Notes: generated by a model from the sequence alone, not told the origin. Shown: positions 41,309-50,731, numbered from the stretch's first letter. The stretch: DNA of 64,000 bases from Acholeplasma sp. OttesenSCG-928-E16 (GCA_030266845.1 JAJDIT010000006.1:1-64000); one strand, 5' to 3'. Program-made: numbers and translations.

Positions 41309-41903
41309 AGAAGTTAGGTTATCAGAACTAAGGTTTGAAGAAACTGATGACAAGATGATACTAGAAGGTTATGCGATACTTTTTGAAAATGAAACTTTGA
41401 TAGGTAGTGATGAACGAGGTTTCAAAGAAGTAATAGATAGAAACGCTCTAGCAGAAACCTTGATGAAAGATGTCCCTATGAAATATAACCATATGGATTC
41501 TTTTTTAATTATTGCTAGAACAAAGAATAAATCTCTCTCTTTTGAGATAGATAATATTGGCTTAAAGATCCATGCAGAACTACTTGATACACATTCAAAT
41601 GAGGATGTTTATAAGATGGTTAGAGCAGGGCTTTTAGATAAAATGAGTTTTGCTTTTACGGTTTCTAAACAAAGCTGGGATAGAAGTGGCAAAGTTCCTG
41701 TTCGTAGAATTCTTGGAATTGAGAGGTTATACGATGTGAGTGTTGTCGATACCCCAGCATATGAAGGAACTTCAATTTATGCTCGTTCTTTAGATTTGGT
41801 GGAGTCCGAACTAAAGGCTATGGATTTAGTAGAGCAAGAAGTAAAAGTGGATCTTTTAAGACGTAAGATAAAAATCAAATCAAAAACTAATGGAGGAAAA
41901 TAA
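41295..41903 (+). CDS. HK97 prohead protease (S78/U35 family)
   Basis: A 202-aa maturation protease. The catalytic His lies in KYNHMDS and the Ser in LLDKMSFAFTV, matching the herpesvirus-like S78 fold. LEGYAILFEN and the C-terminal RLYDVSVVDTPAYEGTSIYARS are also typical. It digests the scaffold (delta) part of the capsid protein. A GTG at 41289 overlaps the SD AGGAGG; ATG 41295 is chosen. It lies between portal and capsid genes as usual. Confidence 0.93.
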   Translation: MKQNKEVRLSELRFEETDDKMILEGYAILFENETLIGSDERGFKEVIDRNALAETLMKDVPMKYNHMDSFLIIARTKNKSLSFEIDNIGLKIHAELLDTHSNEDVYKMVRAGLLDKMSFAFTVSKQSWDRSGKVPVRRILGIERLYDVSVVDTPAYEGTSIYARSLDLVESELKAMDLVEQEVKVDLLRRKIKIKSKTNGGK

Positions 41904-41904
41904 A

Positions 41905-43050
41905 ATGAATTTGATGAAAAGAAAACAAGAAATTGATGCAAGATTGGCTGAAATTAGAACTTCAGTTGATAATGAAACAGATGTAGAAAAATTAACTGCA
42001 ATGGAAACTGAATGTGATACTTTGAATGAAGAAAGAGCAATGATCGAAAAGAAAATGAATCTTGCTTCTAAAACTGAAGTAAAACCAGTTCACATTGAAA
42101 TGAACTCGGAAAGTAATGAAATGTTAGAAAAGCGTGGAGAGGATCTAAAGAACAAAAGAACGATTACTGTTTCTAGTGATGAGATCTTACTTCCAAACCA
42201 TGTAGCAGCTAATATCACACCACTTCCATTTAGAGAAGTATCAACGATTGTAGATAAGGTACATTTAGTTAATTTAAATGGAGGTGAAACTTATAAGAAG
42301 TCATATGTAAAAGGTCATGGTGAAGCAGGACTTACTGGTGAAGGTGAAAGCTATACGGAAACAGAGCCAACATTTGATTATGTAACTATTACAAAGGTTA
42401 AGGTTACTGCTTATACAGAAATTACTGAAGAGTTAGAAAAATTGCCTAGCTTACCTTATCAAGCAGAAGTATTAAAGAATATTAACATCTCTTTAAAGAA
42501 AACTATTGCTAAACAAATTTTAAGAGGTGCAGGAACTTCTAATACATTTACAGGTATTTTCTCTGATAAAGCAACCGCAATTGAAGCATCAAGTGATATT
42601 TCAATCGGTGAAATTAATGAGAATACTCTTGATGAAATAATCTTCTCATTTGGTGGTGAAGAAGAAGTGGAAAATGGTGCTTGTATTGTTTTAAATAAAA
42701 ACGATTTAAGAGCATTTGCAACTTTAAGAACTAAAGAAGGAAGAAAAGTACATACAGTTGATTATCAAAGCCAAACAATCGATGGTATTCCTTATATCAT
42801 TTCAAGTGTTTGTAAATCAATCACTGATTCAAATACAGCTGAAGGAGAATACTGTATTGCTTATGGGTCATTAAGTAATTATGAAGTACCAATCTTCTCA
42901 CCTGTTGAAATTGGTAAGTCAACTGATTATAAATTTAAAGATGGAATCATCTGTTATAAAGCATCAGTTTTCACTGGTGGTAATGTAACAGGATTTAATG
43001 GATTCTTAAGAGTTAAAAAAGGTGCTAGTACACCTGAAAATGAAGGTTAA
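41905..43050 (+). CDS. HK97-type major capsid protein
   Basis: A 381-aa capsid protein. Residues 1-60 are a charged coiled coil (MKRKQEIDARLAEIRTSVDNETD...) like the delta scaffold domain removed by the protease. The HK97-fold shell follows from about 90 (LLPNHVAANITPLPFREVSTIVDKV, GGETYKKSYVKG, LRTKEGRKVHTVDYQ). The SD GGAGG lies at 41892; the ATG at 41890 overlaps it, so ATG 41905 is used. About 100 non-coding bases follow before the connector gene. Confidence 0.93.
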   Translation: MNLMKRKQEIDARLAEIRTSVDNETDVEKLTAMETECDTLNEERAMIEKKMNLASKTEVKPVHIEMNSESNEMLEKRGEDLKNKRTITVSSDEILLPNHVAANITPLPFREVSTIVDKVHLVNLNGGETYKKSYVKGHGEAGLTGEGESYTETEPTFDYVTITKVKVTAYTEITEELEKLPSLPYQAEVLKNINISLKKTIAKQILRGAGTSNTFTGIFSDKATAIEASSDISIGEINENTLDEIIFSFGGEEEVENGACIVLNKNDLRAFATLRTKEGRKVHTVDYQSQTIDGIPYIISSVCKSITDSNTAEGEYCIAYGSLSNYEVPIFSPVEIGKSTDYKFKDGIICYKASVFTGGNVTGFNGFLRVKKGASTPENEG

Positions 43051-43147
43051 TAGGGAGTAGCAATACTTCCTTTTATACTTTAATAGAGTAATAGGCTTGA
43101 ATGCTTAGGCTAGAGTGTAAAAGTAAAAATAGAGAGGAACCTAGTAT

Positions 43148-43435
43148 ATGGATAATAGTAATGTTTTAGATAAAGTAAAACGAGCATTAATGATTCCTTT
43201 ATCGGATAATTATGCCGATGATGAATTAAACCTTCATATTAGTTCATGTCGCCAGCTATTAAAAACAGTTGGAGTGAGCGAACTAATCGCTGAAGGAGAT
43301 AACTCAATCGTCGAAGCTCTTATTCTCATATATTGCAAGACCTTCTTTGGATTTACAAATGACGGATCTGTGAGAGAACTTCCCTCAAGTTTTGATATGT
43401 TGCTTAGGCAACTAGCTCTTTCGGTAGGGGAATAA
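43148..43435 (+). CDS. Head-tail connector protein (gp6-like)
   Basis: A 95-aa helical protein (LDKVKRALMIPLSDNYADDELNLHISSCRQLLKTVGV, VEALILIYCKTFFGF, FDMLLRQLALSVGE) with the size and helix pattern of HK97 gp6-type connectors that form a ring under the portal. SD GAGAGG lies upstream. The gene directly precedes the head-closure gene with a 3-base gap. The call is by position and pattern. Confidence 0.8.
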   Translation: MDNSNVLDKVKRALMIPLSDNYADDELNLHISSCRQLLKTVGVSELIAEGDNSIVEALILIYCKTFFGFTNDGSVRELPSSFDMLLRQLALSVGE

Positions 43436-43438
43436 CTT

Positions 43439-43768
43439 ATGGGACATCCTAACTCGCCAAGCATCAGCCTAACTCTATTACAAATATCATCAATAAAAGA
43501 TGAAATTGGAAACAAAACTAATGTTATAAAAACTAAAAAAGAAGTAGTAGGAATTACTAGGTCTATTACTCAAAACGAATACCAAACATCTATTCAAATG
43601 AAGGTTACCTTTGACTTAAAAGTAATACTTCAGTGTTTCTTATATGATGGCTCAAAATATGCAGGAATTGACGGAGTAATTTACAAAATTGAAAGAACAT
43701 ATGTTAATGGACAGTACATAGAATTATATCTATCTAGTACTGATATTGAGGTTATAGATAATGGCTAA
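43439..43768 (+). CDS. Phage head closure protein
   Basis: A 109-aa beta-rich protein (LTLLQISSIKDEIGNKTNVIKTKKEVVGITRSITQNEYQ...YAGIDGVIYKIERTYVNGQYIELYL). Its size and position between the gp6-type connector and the gp10-type protein fit the head-closure (gp7/SPP1 gp16-like) role of stopping DNA leakage before tail joining. It overlaps the next gene by 8 bp. Confidence 0.75.
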   Translation: MGHPNSPSISLTLLQISSIKDEIGNKTNVIKTKKEVVGITRSITQNEYQTSIQMKVTFDLKVILQCFLYDGSKYAGIDGVIYKIERTYVNGQYIELYLSSTDIEVIDNG

Positions 43769-44150
43769 TATATCACTAGATGAGCTTGGATTAAAGTTAA
43801 CTGAGTTAATCAGTGAATATTCAGAAGAAACAAAAAAATCTATGGAAGAAATACTTGATAAGACTGCTGATAAGATATTAGATTATGTCAAACAAAACTG
43901 TGTAAGAAGCAATAGTGGAAGCAATCATTTAGCGGATAGTTTTGGATTAACTATTGTTGGAATAGGTGCTAATAAGACCATTTTCATTTCGTCAAAGACA
44001 AAAGGAAAGCTAGTTCATTTAATTGAACTTGGCTTTAAGCATGTAAGTGGAAAGTTTGTAAGTGCTAGACCATTCTTAAGACCTGCTTATGATGAATTTA
44101 CACCTAGTATGCTAGAAGACATAAAGTCGATTATTGCAAATGGAGGATAG
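43761..44150 (+). CDS. HK97 gp10-like head-tail joining protein
   Basis: A 129-aa protein of the HK97 gp10/tail-component family. Diagnostic is the LVHLIELGFKHVSGKFVSARPFLRPAYDE segment (family pattern EfGt....ArPFlrpA). The N-terminal helix ELGLKLTELISEYSEETKKSMEEILDKTADKI is also typical. It links the head completion complex to the tail. It overlaps its upstream neighbour by 8 bp. Confidence 0.88.
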   Translation: MANISLDELGLKLTELISEYSEETKKSMEEILDKTADKILDYVKQNCVRSNSGSNHLADSFGLTIVGIGANKTIFISSKTKGKLVHLIELGFKHVSGKFVSARPFLRPAYDEFTPSMLEDIKSIIANGG

Positions 44151-44151
44151 T

Positions 44152-44490
44152 ATGACACTAGAGAATATTTATACTATTTTGAATAAAGTAATTAAAGATA
44201 AAGTGTTCTATGGAAGTAACCTCTATGATAACGACGATAATGCTTCAATGCCATTTATTGTCTATCAAGAAATTAGTAAGAAATCTGCTAGGTTTTCTGA
44301 TAATAAAGTCGATTGGTATAAGAGTAACATTCAGATAACATTAGTAACAAAAAAGAAGGATTTAAAATTAGAAGAAAAACTAGAAAATGAACTAACAAAA
44401 AATGGACTAGTTTTTAGTTTGATTAGTGAATATCGAAATGAAGATAAATCACTAAATAGGGCATATGAAATAACTATGGAGGAAATATAA
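44152..44490 (+). CDS. Tail completion/terminator protein (gp17-like)
   Basis: A 112-aa protein (MTLENIYTILNKVIKDKVFYGSNL, MPFIVYQEISKKSARFSDNKVDWYKSNIQITLVTKKKD). The pattern of an N-terminal helix, a PFIVYQ strand and a stretch about a partner-specific YKSNIQI matches gp17/tail-terminator proteins that cap the tail tube. The TTG at 44134 overlaps the SD GGAGG; ATG 44152 directly follows the previous stop. Confidence 0.78.
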   Translation: MTLENIYTILNKVIKDKVFYGSNLYDNDDNASMPFIVYQEISKKSARFSDNKVDWYKSNIQITLVTKKKDLKLEEKLENELTKNGLVFSLISEYRNEDKSLNRAYEITMEEI

Positions 44491-44492
44491 AT

Positions 44493-45068
44493 ATGGCTAA
44501 CAATAAAGTAACGTTTGGTTTAACAAATGTCCATTATTCTATCGCAACACAAGGTGCTGATGGAACATGGAGTTATGCTAATCCAGTAAGATTAATTGGT
44601 GCTCAAGAATTCACATCAGACATCGTTGGTGGTAATTCTCAAGTGTATGCGGATGATGCAGTAATCGCAACTCTAATCCAAAACGCTGGTAGAACTATAT
44701 CATTAAAGGTTACAGAATTAACTGATGAATTCAAAGTTGATATTCTTGGATATAAGAAATTAACTAATGGTAATTTAGTAGAAATCACTAATGCTAGTGT
44801 TGTTACATTTGCACTTGGAATTGAGTTTCAAGGCGATGTAAAAGCAAGACGCACATGGTTTTATTTATGTACTGTTACACCAATTAATGAAGCAAGTAAA
44901 ACAAAAGGTGACTCAGTGGAAGCAAATGCCATCACACTTAATATCACAGCAAGACCAATTGATATCAACGCAAAATACAAAACAACTCATATCACATCAT
45001 GTTTGGGTGATGCAAATTATGCGAACTTTCTAACAAGTGCACCTGAACTACCAGAAATAACGGAGTAA
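44493..45068 (+). CDS. Major tail (tube) protein
   Basis: A 191-aa protein with the beta-barrel profile of siphovirus tube proteins: NKVTFGLTNVHYSIATQ, VRLIGAQEFTSD, NAGRTISLKVTELTDEFKVDILGYK, VTFALGIEFQGDVKARRTWFYLCTVTP, ITLNITARPI. It makes the tail tube that conducts DNA. It sits between the tail terminator and the tail assembly chaperones, its usual place. SD GGAGG is upstream. Confidence 0.9.
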   Translation: MANNKVTFGLTNVHYSIATQGADGTWSYANPVRLIGAQEFTSDIVGGNSQVYADDAVIATLIQNAGRTISLKVTELTDEFKVDILGYKKLTNGNLVEITNASVVTFALGIEFQGDVKARRTWFYLCTVTPINEASKTKGDSVEANAITLNITARPIDINAKYKTTHITSCLGDANYANFLTSAPELPEITE

Positions 45069-45072
45069 GAAT

Positions 45073-45417
45073 ATGGAAAAGACTATTAATTTAGGAGGAG
45101 TAGAGTACAAACTTCGTTCCTCTCTTTTTACTATTATCAGTTATCGTTCAACATTTGGTACTGAACTATTTAGTGATATAAAGCAAATTGAAAAAGTATC
45201 TAACGCAAATGAAGAAGATCTAACAACGATCATTGATACGATCTTTAAATTAACTTACATTTTACATAAACCATTTACTAATAAATCTTATGATGAGTTT
45301 TTAAATGATTTTGATTTTTCAATTATCACTAATGCTAAAGAGTTAGAGAATTTATCAAGTGTGATAGCAGAGCTAATTGGAACTATTAAAAAGGTAGACG
45401 ATAAAAACACTCCCTAG
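45073..45417 (+). CDS. Tail assembly chaperone gpG-type
   Basis: A 114-aa protein (MEKTINLGGVEYKLRSSLFTIISYRSTFGTELF...) typical of gpG-like chaperones that coat the tape measure protein. It ends at TAG 45415-45417 preceded by CCC, a +1 slippage context. The position between tube protein and tape measure is diagnostic. Confidence 0.88.
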   Translation: MEKTINLGGVEYKLRSSLFTIISYRSTFGTELFSDIKQIEKVSNANEEDLTTIIDTIFKLTYILHKPFTNKSYDEFLNDFDFSIITNAKELENLSSVIAELIGTIKKVDDKNTP

Positions 45418-45610
45418 CATTGAGTCAAGATATACAGCTACCGCCAATATAATTTATAACTTGGCTCAATTAGGGATACCAATAAAAGATGCGATGTATT
45501 TTGATATAGCAGTTTATATTGAGTTGATTGAAATACACTCCGATAACTTAAATGGCGGTAGCGATAAACGTAGAGCAACTCAAAGTGATATTGATGCATT
45601 TTTATTATAG
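45073..45610 (+). CDS. gpGT-type tail chaperone made by +1 frameshift
   Basis: After gpG, the +1 frame is open from 45398 to TAG 45610 and encodes a plausible T-domain (SIESRYTATANIIYNLAQLGIPIKDAMYFDIAVYIELIEI...). It has no start codon or SD of its own. Slippage of tRNA-Pro from CCC to CCT at CCC-TAG (45412-45417) would join the frames, giving about 179 aa. CCC followed by a stop is a known +1 site in Listeria phage PSA. The -1 frame is closed at TAA 45402, so a -1 slip further upstream cannot reach this ORF. The extended product links the chaperone to tape measure and tube proteins. Confidence 0.75.
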
Positions 45611-45628
45611 TGAATGGAGGTGATTTAA

Positions 45629-48037
45629 GTGGCTGAAACAGTAAAGGGATTAAATATAAAGATTGGTCTTGATTCATCAGATCTTGATGCCAAATTAAAA
45701 GATCTAAAAGGCGATCTAAAAGAACAACAAAACGATCTGAAATCCATTAACAACTCTTTGAAATATGATTCATCAAATGTAGACTTATGGAAAAAGAAAC
45801 AAGCGAACTTAAATCAAACTCTAGAAACTACTAAGCAAAGATTAGATGTACAAAACAAACGACTTGAAGAAGCAAGAAAAGCTGTTCAAATCGGTGCGAT
45901 GAGTGAAGCTGAATTTAACAAACTCAGAAGAAGCGTTGAATACACTGAAGCTGATATCAATAAGCTAAATAGTGAACTTGATAAAACAAAGGGTAAGATT
46001 ACAGCACTTGGAAATGTGAAGTGGGATAATCTTGCTAAAGCAGGGAGTACATTAACTAAGTCATTAACAGTTCCCATTTTAGGGGCAGTTACAGCTTTAA
46101 CTACATTATCAGTTAAGAGTATGCAAACAGCTGATGAGATTGCTGACAATGCTTCAAAAGTACATCTATCTGTTGAAGCTTTTCAGGAGTGGAGTCACGC
46201 TGCTCAAATTTTAGCTGTTGATTCAACTAAACTTCAATTGGCTTTTGTTAAGACTAATGCATTACTTGGTGATATTGCAACCGGCAATGTAACAACTAAA
46301 ATATCTGATGCATTCGCACAAATCGGCCTTTCTATGGAAGATTTCATTGGACTTGATACTGATGGTGCTTTTTCTTTACTTAGGAATAAATTATCTGAAG
46401 TAAAAGATGAAACCTTAAGAACTGCAGTTGCAAATGAAATATTTGGAGATAAGGTTGGTGCTGAACTCGCACAAGTTCTAGGTGCATCAGCAAATCAAAT
46501 AAGCGATTTAAGAGATGAAGCGAAGAAACTAGGAATAGTAACTGATGAGCAAGCAGAAATTGCCGGTGAGTTTACTGATTCATTAGATAACATGAAAATG
46601 TCACTTCAAAGTGTCGGCTATGAACTTGGTGCAATTGTAGTTCCAGCTCTAACAAAAGTTGCTAACAAGATTATTGATGATGTAGTTCCTGCAATTAAAA
46701 GTCTAATAAACTGGTGGACTAATCTATCAAGCGGAGTAAAGAAAACAATCGGAATATTTACAGGCGTTTTAGTTTCTATTGGACCAATACTAACTGTTGT
46801 TGGAAAGCTAGTACCTTTGATTAAATCACTAGCTGGTGCTTTTACTGCAGTTAAGGGCTCGGTGATGATTGCTGGAAGTGCAATTAAACTATCAACTTTA
46901 GGTTGGGGAGCACTAATAGCGGTTATCGCAGTGATACTATTACAAAATGAAAAGTTTAGAGAACTACTCAAGAAAATTATTGATGTTGTAAAAGATATTT
47001 TGGCGGTTGTAATGAAACTAGTAGAAAAGTTAGTAGCCGCTTTAATGCCAATTATTGAAAAGTTAATGGGAGTAATCAACTTCCTTATTGAAATAGTTGT
47101 GGATCTTCTCGATCAGATCTTAGATCCAATTATCGATATCCTTGATATTGTTATTGGTTTAATTGAAGATTTAATTCCAGTTGTAGAAGAAATAATCACA
47201 ATGCTTGCAAGTCTTCTAGTGCCTATTATAGAAGTTATTAAACAACTACTCGTTCCAATCATGGATATTATCAGAGTAATCATTGATTTGATTGTGAAAG
47301 TAGTATCTGCATTGACCACTTTAATAAAATCAGTTCTTGGAACTTTGATGAAAATCATTGAAGCCTTAGCAGACATTTTGAGCGTAGTAATTGATATTGT
47401 AATTATTGCAGTAAATTTAGTTTCAAGAATTCTTACTCCAGTACTAGAAATCCTAATGGCAATATTAGATCCAATCTTTAAAATCCTAGAAGTGATCATT
47501 ACAGTGATCGAGATGTTAATGGAAGTATTAGGACCTCTTATTGATATGTTCTTACAACCGTTGCTATTTCAATTAAATATGATTGCAAGAATAATCGAGT
47601 TCTTTGCACCATTATTAGAGTTGGTTGCAAGCATCATAGAAGCGGTGGTTTGCCCAGTACTAGAGATGTTGATGTTTTTCCTAAAACCTATCATGGATAT
47701 CTTAAATGCCATTATTGATGCCTTCAAATGGGTCGCAGATAATATTGGCGGTATATTTGATGGAATTAAAGATGTAGTTGGCGGAGTAGGGGATTTCTTT
47801 AAAGGTGCATGGGATGGAGTAAAAGGATTCTTTGGTGGAATCGGTGAAAAAGTATCGGGCTTTTTTGGAGGTATTGGTAACTGGTTTTCAGATACTTTCA
47901 ATATCGGAAAGAAAAGAAGTTCATCAAGTAATCAAACGACCAATAACTCAACAACAAATAATGTGACGGTAAATACATCTTCATCGAAATTTGATGTTGA
48001 TTCAATAAACGTTGCTTTAGGAGGAAGTTATCTATGA
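45629..48037 (+). CDS. Tail tape measure protein
   Basis: An 802-aa protein. The N-terminal 130 residues are coiled coil (LKDLKGDLKEQQNDLKSINNSLKYDSSNVDLWKKKQ). The TP901-type tape measure core follows (about 140-330, AGSTLTKSLTVPILGAVTALTTLS, ANEIFGDKVGAELAQVL). Residues about 330-430 hold membrane-like helices, and 430-700 an unusually long run of Ile/Leu/Val/Met-rich amphipathic helices (IIDILDIVIGLIEDLIPVV and similar). The tail is Gly/Phe-rich, then Ser/Thr/Asn-rich. It sets tail length and forms the DNA channel in the membrane. SD GGAGGTG precedes ATG-equivalent GTG 45629. It overlaps the next gene by 4 bp. Confidence 0.93.
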   Translation: MAETVKGLNIKIGLDSSDLDAKLKDLKGDLKEQQNDLKSINNSLKYDSSNVDLWKKKQANLNQTLETTKQRLDVQNKRLEEARKAVQIGAMSEAEFNKLRRSVEYTEADINKLNSELDKTKGKITALGNVKWDNLAKAGSTLTKSLTVPILGAVTALTTLSVKSMQTADEIADNASKVHLSVEAFQEWSHAAQILAVDSTKLQLAFVKTNALLGDIATGNVTTKISDAFAQIGLSMEDFIGLDTDGAFSLLRNKLSEVKDETLRTAVANEIFGDKVGAELAQVLGASANQISDLRDEAKKLGIVTDEQAEIAGEFTDSLDNMKMSLQSVGYELGAIVVPALTKVANKIIDDVVPAIKSLINWWTNLSSGVKKTIGIFTGVLVSIGPILTVVGKLVPLIKSLAGAFTAVKGSVMIAGSAIKLSTLGWGALIAVIAVILLQNEKFRELLKKIIDVVKDILAVVMKLVEKLVAALMPIIEKLMGVINFLIEIVVDLLDQILDPIIDILDIVIGLIEDLIPVVEEIITMLASLLVPIIEVIKQLLVPIMDIIRVIIDLIVKVVSALTTLIKSVLGTLMKIIEALADILSVVIDIVIIAVNLVSRILTPVLEILMAILDPIFKILEVIITVIEMLMEVLGPLIDMFLQPLLFQLNMIARIIEFFAPLLELVASIIEAVVCPVLEMLMFFLKPIMDILNAIIDAFKWVADNIGGIFDGIKDVVGGVGDFFKGAWDGVKGFFGGIGEKVSGFFGGIGNWFSDTFNIGKKRSSSSNQTTNNSTTNNVTVNTSSSKFDVDSINVALGGSYL

Positions 48038-48864
48038 GAAGTTTATATTTAGTAGATGAGATAGGAGCCACTTTTGAATTCAATTATAAAAGTGGTGTCC
48101 TTATTTCTGATTTAGCTGGTTTAGGAATTGAAAGAACTAACACCTATATTAAGTACGAAGAAACCTATGAACAAGTATCAAAAGATAATCCTATTACTCA
48201 AATGACAGCTACTTTGACTTTCCTGAATGGCTACGAAGGTTATAAAGGTTTTATCTCTTATTTGAGGAAAAGCACTGGCAAAACACGACTATTTTATAAA
48301 GCAGATACCACAAAGTATGCGTTTGTTTCTATTGTTTCACTAACTAAAACAGAGTTAAGCTTTGGAGTGCTTCAATCAAGTATCACAATAGATAAATTGT
48401 CGATGTGGCTAGATAAAAAAACATATGTAATCGAAGTAAATGTAAATGATTATTCAAAAGTATTTCCTTATAAATATCCGTTTGTTTATTCACTTTCTTA
48501 TAACGGTGAAGTAACAGTAACTAATAGTGGATGTACTAAGGCACCGATAAGAATTGAGATTTATGGTAAAGTTGTAAATCCTGAAGTGCATATTGCAAAA
48601 GATGGACTAATTATTTCATCAATGAGACTTTTTGTAACTTCTAATAATTCTAATTCAATAATTGTAGTAGAAGCAGAAAGTACCTCTCAAGAGATGTCAT
48701 TGAATAACAACGGGGTTATTACTGATATATATAAGAACCAAGACTTCGAATGTGAGAATTTCTTGTTTTTGGATGTTGGTACATATCAAATTAGATTTAA
48801 TCCAGGAGTAAGTGATCATACAACATGTAAGTTTACTTTCCTAGAACAATATGAGGGTAACTAA
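48034..48864 (+). CDS. Distal tail protein (Dit-like)
   Basis: A 276-aa protein in the Dit position directly after the tape measure. The N-terminal belt domain (MRSLYLVDEIGATFEFNYKSGVLISDLAGLGIERTNTYI) and the C-terminal galectin-like beta domain (TNSGCTKAPIRIEIYGKVVNPEVHI, FLDVGTYQIRFNPG) match SPP1/TP901-type Dit hub proteins. It forms the ring at the tail tip. Start ATG overlaps the tape-measure stop. SD AGGAGG lies upstream. Confidence 0.85.
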   Translation: MRSLYLVDEIGATFEFNYKSGVLISDLAGLGIERTNTYIKYEETYEQVSKDNPITQMTATLTFLNGYEGYKGFISYLRKSTGKTRLFYKADTTKYAFVSIVSLTKTELSFGVLQSSITIDKLSMWLDKKTYVIEVNVNDYSKVFPYKYPFVYSLSYNGEVTVTNSGCTKAPIRIEIYGKVVNPEVHIAKDGLIISSMRLFVTSNNSNSIIVVEAESTSQEMSLNNNGVITDIYKNQDFECENFLFLDVGTYQIRFNPGVSDHTTCKFTFLEQYEGN

Positions 48865-48865
48865 A

Positions 48866-49924
48866 ATGGAACTAATATTTTTAGAAAGAAGTACATTAGA
48901 ATTCAAAGACTATGCATTTATAAGTGATGAGTTCAACTTAATACTTGATTCAGTGATTTATCAAAAGAGTTACTTTGTTTTAAATAAGGTTAACATCAAT
49001 GCAAGTATTGGAGATATTGTCTATTTAAAGAATAAGTATTTAACATTTATAGGGATAGTTGAAACTTTGGAATTAAATAATGCATACCAAACAAAAGTAG
49101 AAGTGACTGATTTTAGCTCGATATTTGATACTAAAGTTAAAGTTACTTCTTTTTCTGGAGACCTTTGTGAGTATCTAAAAGATTTAATAATGAGACACTT
49201 TAAAACTAATGTTGATAACAAACAAAACTTGGGTTATTTGACTGTAACAAAAAGTGCAACAGTTCAAGGTTCAGTAACGTTTAATGAGGATACTTTAATG
49301 TCTATTACTGCAGTTTCAGAAATGCTAACAAAGACGTATGGAATTAGAATGAGCGCTAAAATACAAATCGATGATGGAAAGATAACTGGTATAAACGTTG
49401 ATGTTCAAGGAGTAGAAAGAGGGTTAATTCTTAAGAACAATGTTTCAGCAATGTATAAATTATCAATAAGTGATTCAACTACTCAAACAGTTAATAAGAT
49501 AACATTTGTTCCAAAAGTTGCTAATACAGTATATAGAAACGAAATATCTTATTATCTTTTAACTGATGGAACAATAACAACAAATAGATATAGTGGTCTT
49601 AGATATTCTTTTGTAAAAGGGGTGACTAGTTTATATGCAGATAATGATTATCAAAGTCTAGAAACTAAAGCACAAGAGGAACTTTTAAAGAGTAATCTTG
49701 AGCATAATATTTCGTTTACTATTCACATGGGAAACACGATTATAAAGCCATTTACAAACTTAAATCTTGGCGACTTTGTGAGCTTTGTGGCTGAGAAGAA
49801 AACATATAACACAATGGTCACTCAATTATCATTTAAAGATAACTATCATGAATGTTTTGTTATCTTGGGTGAGTATAGAGTAAGACTAACAGAAAAACTA
49901 AAATTACTGGAAAGGAAGAACTAA
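48866..49924 (+). CDS. Tail-associated hub protein (Tal/gp37-like)
   Basis: A 352-aa protein in the Tal position. It is beta-rich with segments such as SSIFDTKVKVTSFSGDLCEYLKDLIMRHF and NTVYRNEISYYLLTDGTITTN, and ends LNLGDFVSFVAEKKTYNTMVTQLSFKDNYHECFVILGEYR, reminiscent of gp37-type baseplate hub proteins. No lysozyme or peptidase domain is evident, unlike many Tal proteins. The frame opens at 48851, but ATG 48866 follows SD GAGGGT and the upstream stop. Confidence 0.75.
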   Translation: MELIFLERSTLEFKDYAFISDEFNLILDSVIYQKSYFVLNKVNINASIGDIVYLKNKYLTFIGIVETLELNNAYQTKVEVTDFSSIFDTKVKVTSFSGDLCEYLKDLIMRHFKTNVDNKQNLGYLTVTKSATVQGSVTFNEDTLMSITAVSEMLTKTYGIRMSAKIQIDDGKITGINVDVQGVERGLILKNNVSAMYKLSISDSTTQTVNKITFVPKVANTVYRNEISYYLLTDGTITTNRYSGLRYSFVKGVTSLYADNDYQSLETKAQEELLKSNLEHNISFTIHMGNTIIKPFTNLNLGDFVSFVAEKKTYNTMVTQLSFKDNYHECFVILGEYRVRLTEKLKLLERKN

Positions 49925-49925
49925 T

Positions 49926-50720
49926 ATGGCAGCAATTAAAATAACATTTGATGGAAGTAGTGTTTCATCAAAACAAGATGCAGATCTCAACTATTTTTTA
50001 TGTGGTAATGAGCCAGCCGGAATTATAAAGGGACTTGCAAATGAACTAGCTTATTCAGTTGGTAATAATAAAATCACATTTCAAAGTGGTTATGTTCAAA
50101 TATACGGAAGAAGGATATTCATAGAAGAAAATACTGCTGTAACTATTACACTTGATTCCACTAAATATGGGTATGTAATCGTTGATGTTAACTTAAGCAC
50201 AAATAATGTAAGTGTAACAACTGTTGAAGGTTCTGGAAGCTATCCTACTTTAATTCAACAAAACTTACATACTTATGGAACAAGATATCAAATGGCAATA
50301 GCTAAATATAAGAAAACCGTATCAGCAATAACACTGGAATCAATCAATAGAGTTTTGATACCAACTGCACTTGAGGTTGCTAATTCAGGATTTGCTAATG
50401 CTAAAAGTTATATGGCTAATCACTACAGTATGGAAGTTAAAAGTTATCCAGATGAATCAAGCGGAAATGTGTACCGTTACAATATGGGTGCATACCAAAA
50501 CTCATATACTTTAATTATCATCAATTTAAATGACAACCAGATGTTCGCTCTTCCTGGTAGATTTATGACTGGCCACTCAATATTCGGTTTCAATTATAGA
50601 TATCTAGGATCTGATTATATGTTATCTGGAGAATGGTTGCCTGGTAGTGTATTGCTACTAAATCCGGGCTCTACAAGTCATAGAGTAAAAGCAATCTATA
50701 TTTATAAGTTTGGAATTTAG
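49926..50720 (+). CDS. Baseplate/receptor-binding tail protein
   Basis: A 264-aa protein. Residues 1-130 look like the phage baseplate or tail-fibre attachment region (IKITFDGSSVSSKQDADLNYFLCGNEPAGIIKGLANELAYSVGNNKITFQSGYVQIYGRRI). The C-terminal half (from about 145, FANAKSYMANHYSMEVKSYPDESSGNVYRYNMGAYQNSYTLIIINL) is a beta-rich tip, probably receptor binding. ATG follows the previous stop after 1 base. It is the last clear tail gene. Confidence 0.75.
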   Translation: MAAIKITFDGSSVSSKQDADLNYFLCGNEPAGIIKGLANELAYSVGNNKITFQSGYVQIYGRRIFIEENTAVTITLDSTKYGYVIVDVNLSTNNVSVTTVEGSGSYPTLIQQNLHTYGTRYQMAIAKYKKTVSAITLESINRVLIPTALEVANSGFANAKSYMANHYSMEVKSYPDESSGNVYRYNMGAYQNSYTLIIINLNDNQMFALPGRFMTGHSIFGFNYRYLGSDYMLSGEWLPGSVLLLNPGSTSHRVKAIYIYKFGI

Positions 50721-50731
50721 GAGGAAGTATT

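Noticed and set aside
45438-45677. 79-aa minus-strand frame opposite the gpT region
   Set aside because: The plus-strand +1 frame gives a convincing T-domain; the minus frame is a shadow.
46618-47901. Long minus-strand open frames inside the tape measure gene
   Set aside because: They are reverse shadows of the Ile/Leu/Val-rich repeats; no SD and no family features.
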